64,000 bases of DNA from an uncultured Acidiferrobacteraceae bacterium (GTDB lineage Bacteria > Pseudomonadota > Gammaproteobacteria > Acidiferrobacterales > SZUA-150). Positions 63,544 through 64,000 of the stretch are shown here, piece after piece. A program made the position numbers and the translations under genes. The notes below the pieces were generated by a model. The model was not told the DNA's origin. It was given only the letters and a program-made list of their open reading frames with translations, and did no database searches. The stretch lies in assembly GCA_913009895.1 (NCBI GenBank), contig CAJVXY010000006.1, positions 1-64,000 on the forward strand, read 5' to 3'. Each line of letters opens with the position of its first letter. Position 1 is the stretch's first letter.

Positions 63544-64000
63544 CTATTTAACAGACCAGGGCGGTAATAAGCGCCAGGCATCTTTTAGGGATTTATCCAG
63601 AGCCCGATAATCCGGGCAAAATGTTTCCACGAGCTTCCAGAAATCCCGGGAATGATTCATGTGTTTTGTGTGGCAAAGTTCGTGAATCAGTAAGTATTGA
63701 ACAACCGCTGGCTGAAAAAAAAGAATATTTCTATTAAGGCTGATTGTGCCCCGGGCCGAGTAACTCCCCCAGCGACTTTTTTGTGCCCTTACTTGCATTC
63801 TTTTGCAGGTCAATCCTGTTTTTTTACTGAGCACTGACAATTCATACTGAAAATGATCCCGGGCAACTGAAGTTAGCCATTTTTCAATATACATTTGCGC
63901 CCGGGAAGGCTCGCTATAAATATTCAAACTATTATGTGTTGACACGTCCCAGCCGGCAGGCAGGTGAGAATTTATAAAATAACTAACACGCCAGATTTTA
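63544..64000 (-). CDS. YgjP-like metallopeptidase (partial, runs off the right edge)
   Basis: The in-frame sequence continues without a stop beyond the GTG at 63945 to the window end (WRVSYFINSHLPAGWDV), so the N-terminus lies outside. The C-terminal M48-like WLM/YgjP domain has RAQKSRWGSYSARGTISLN, the zinc motif HELCH in LLIHELCHTKHMNHS and a following Glu in FWKLVETF. It is probably cytosolic. The stop is at 63544. Confidence 0.88.
   Translation of the reverse strand, partial: KIWRVSYFINSHLPAGWDVSTHNSLNIYSEPSRAQMYIEKWLTSVARDHFQYELSVLSKKTGLTCKRMQVRAQKSRWGSYSARGTISLNRNILFFQPAVVQYLLIHELCHTKHMNHSRDFWKLVETFCPDYRALDKSLKDAWRLLPPWSVK

Overview
The window looks like chromosomal DNA of a free-living gammaproteobacterium with moderately AT-leaning base composition. 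The basis is a set of genes typical of that class: SthA, DjlA, YqcC, YihY, PrfC, BipA/TypA, a Mip/FkpA-type prolyl isomerase, an AroG-type DAHP synthase and a YjbQ protein. No rRNA, tRNA, CRISPR array or prophage was recognised. Both edges cut a gene: a lipoprotein on the left and a YgjP-like metallopeptidase on the right.

Layout. 0-5.4 kb: three leftward lipoprotein genes, two of them paralogues of no known family (one frameshifted) and one with Ig-like and lamin-tail domains. 6-32.4 kb: core and housekeeping genes, including a coiled-coil unknown plus sthA, an AmrS radical SAM enzyme, an HD-GYP phosphodiesterase, a Sel1 protein followed by a PhnD-like binding protein, an S9 peptidase with a small HD hydrolase, an aminotransferase-unknown-yjbQ operon, a membrane diguanylate cyclase, djlA, an acyl-CoA synthetase, DUF2333, PilZ, Nudix, redoxin and FKBP genes, yihY, prfC, csp and bcp. 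32.4-38.9 kb: an accessory island. It holds an IS91-like element carrying its own tyrosine recombinase, a toxin-antitoxin gene cassette bounded by two well-formed integron attC sites, a second cassette-like secreted-protein gene, remnants of an IS3-like element and a RelE toxin, a nitroreductase, and an IS110/IS1111-type element with 13-bp inverted repeats. No integron integrase is present, so this resembles a cluster of attC sites lacking integrase. 38.8-42.4 kb: a divergent CDP-alcohol phosphotransferase / cytidylyltransferase pair, palindromic repeats, a FitAB-type toxin-antitoxin pair, and a regulator fusing HTH, GHKL ATPase and STAS-like domains, with three phased direct repeats at its promoter. 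42.5-64 kb: a CPA2 antiporter, YqcC and YdcF-like genes, a five-gene LolA/FtsX/FtsX/LolD-like/barrel operon, DinB, a sugar-dehydrogenase-like protein, GFA, PilZ, a diguanylate cyclase overlapping a PhnD-like gene, typA, DAHP synthase, an arsenate reductase plus aquaporin pair, DUF3330, DUF2797 and metallopeptidase genes.

Themes. Cyclic-di-GMP signalling is well represented (two GGDEF proteins, one HD-GYP, two PilZ proteins). Two PhnD-like periplasmic binding proteins occur without phosphonate permease genes, one of them translationally coupled to a diguanylate cyclase. Several families of palindromic MITE/REP-like repeats are scattered between genes.
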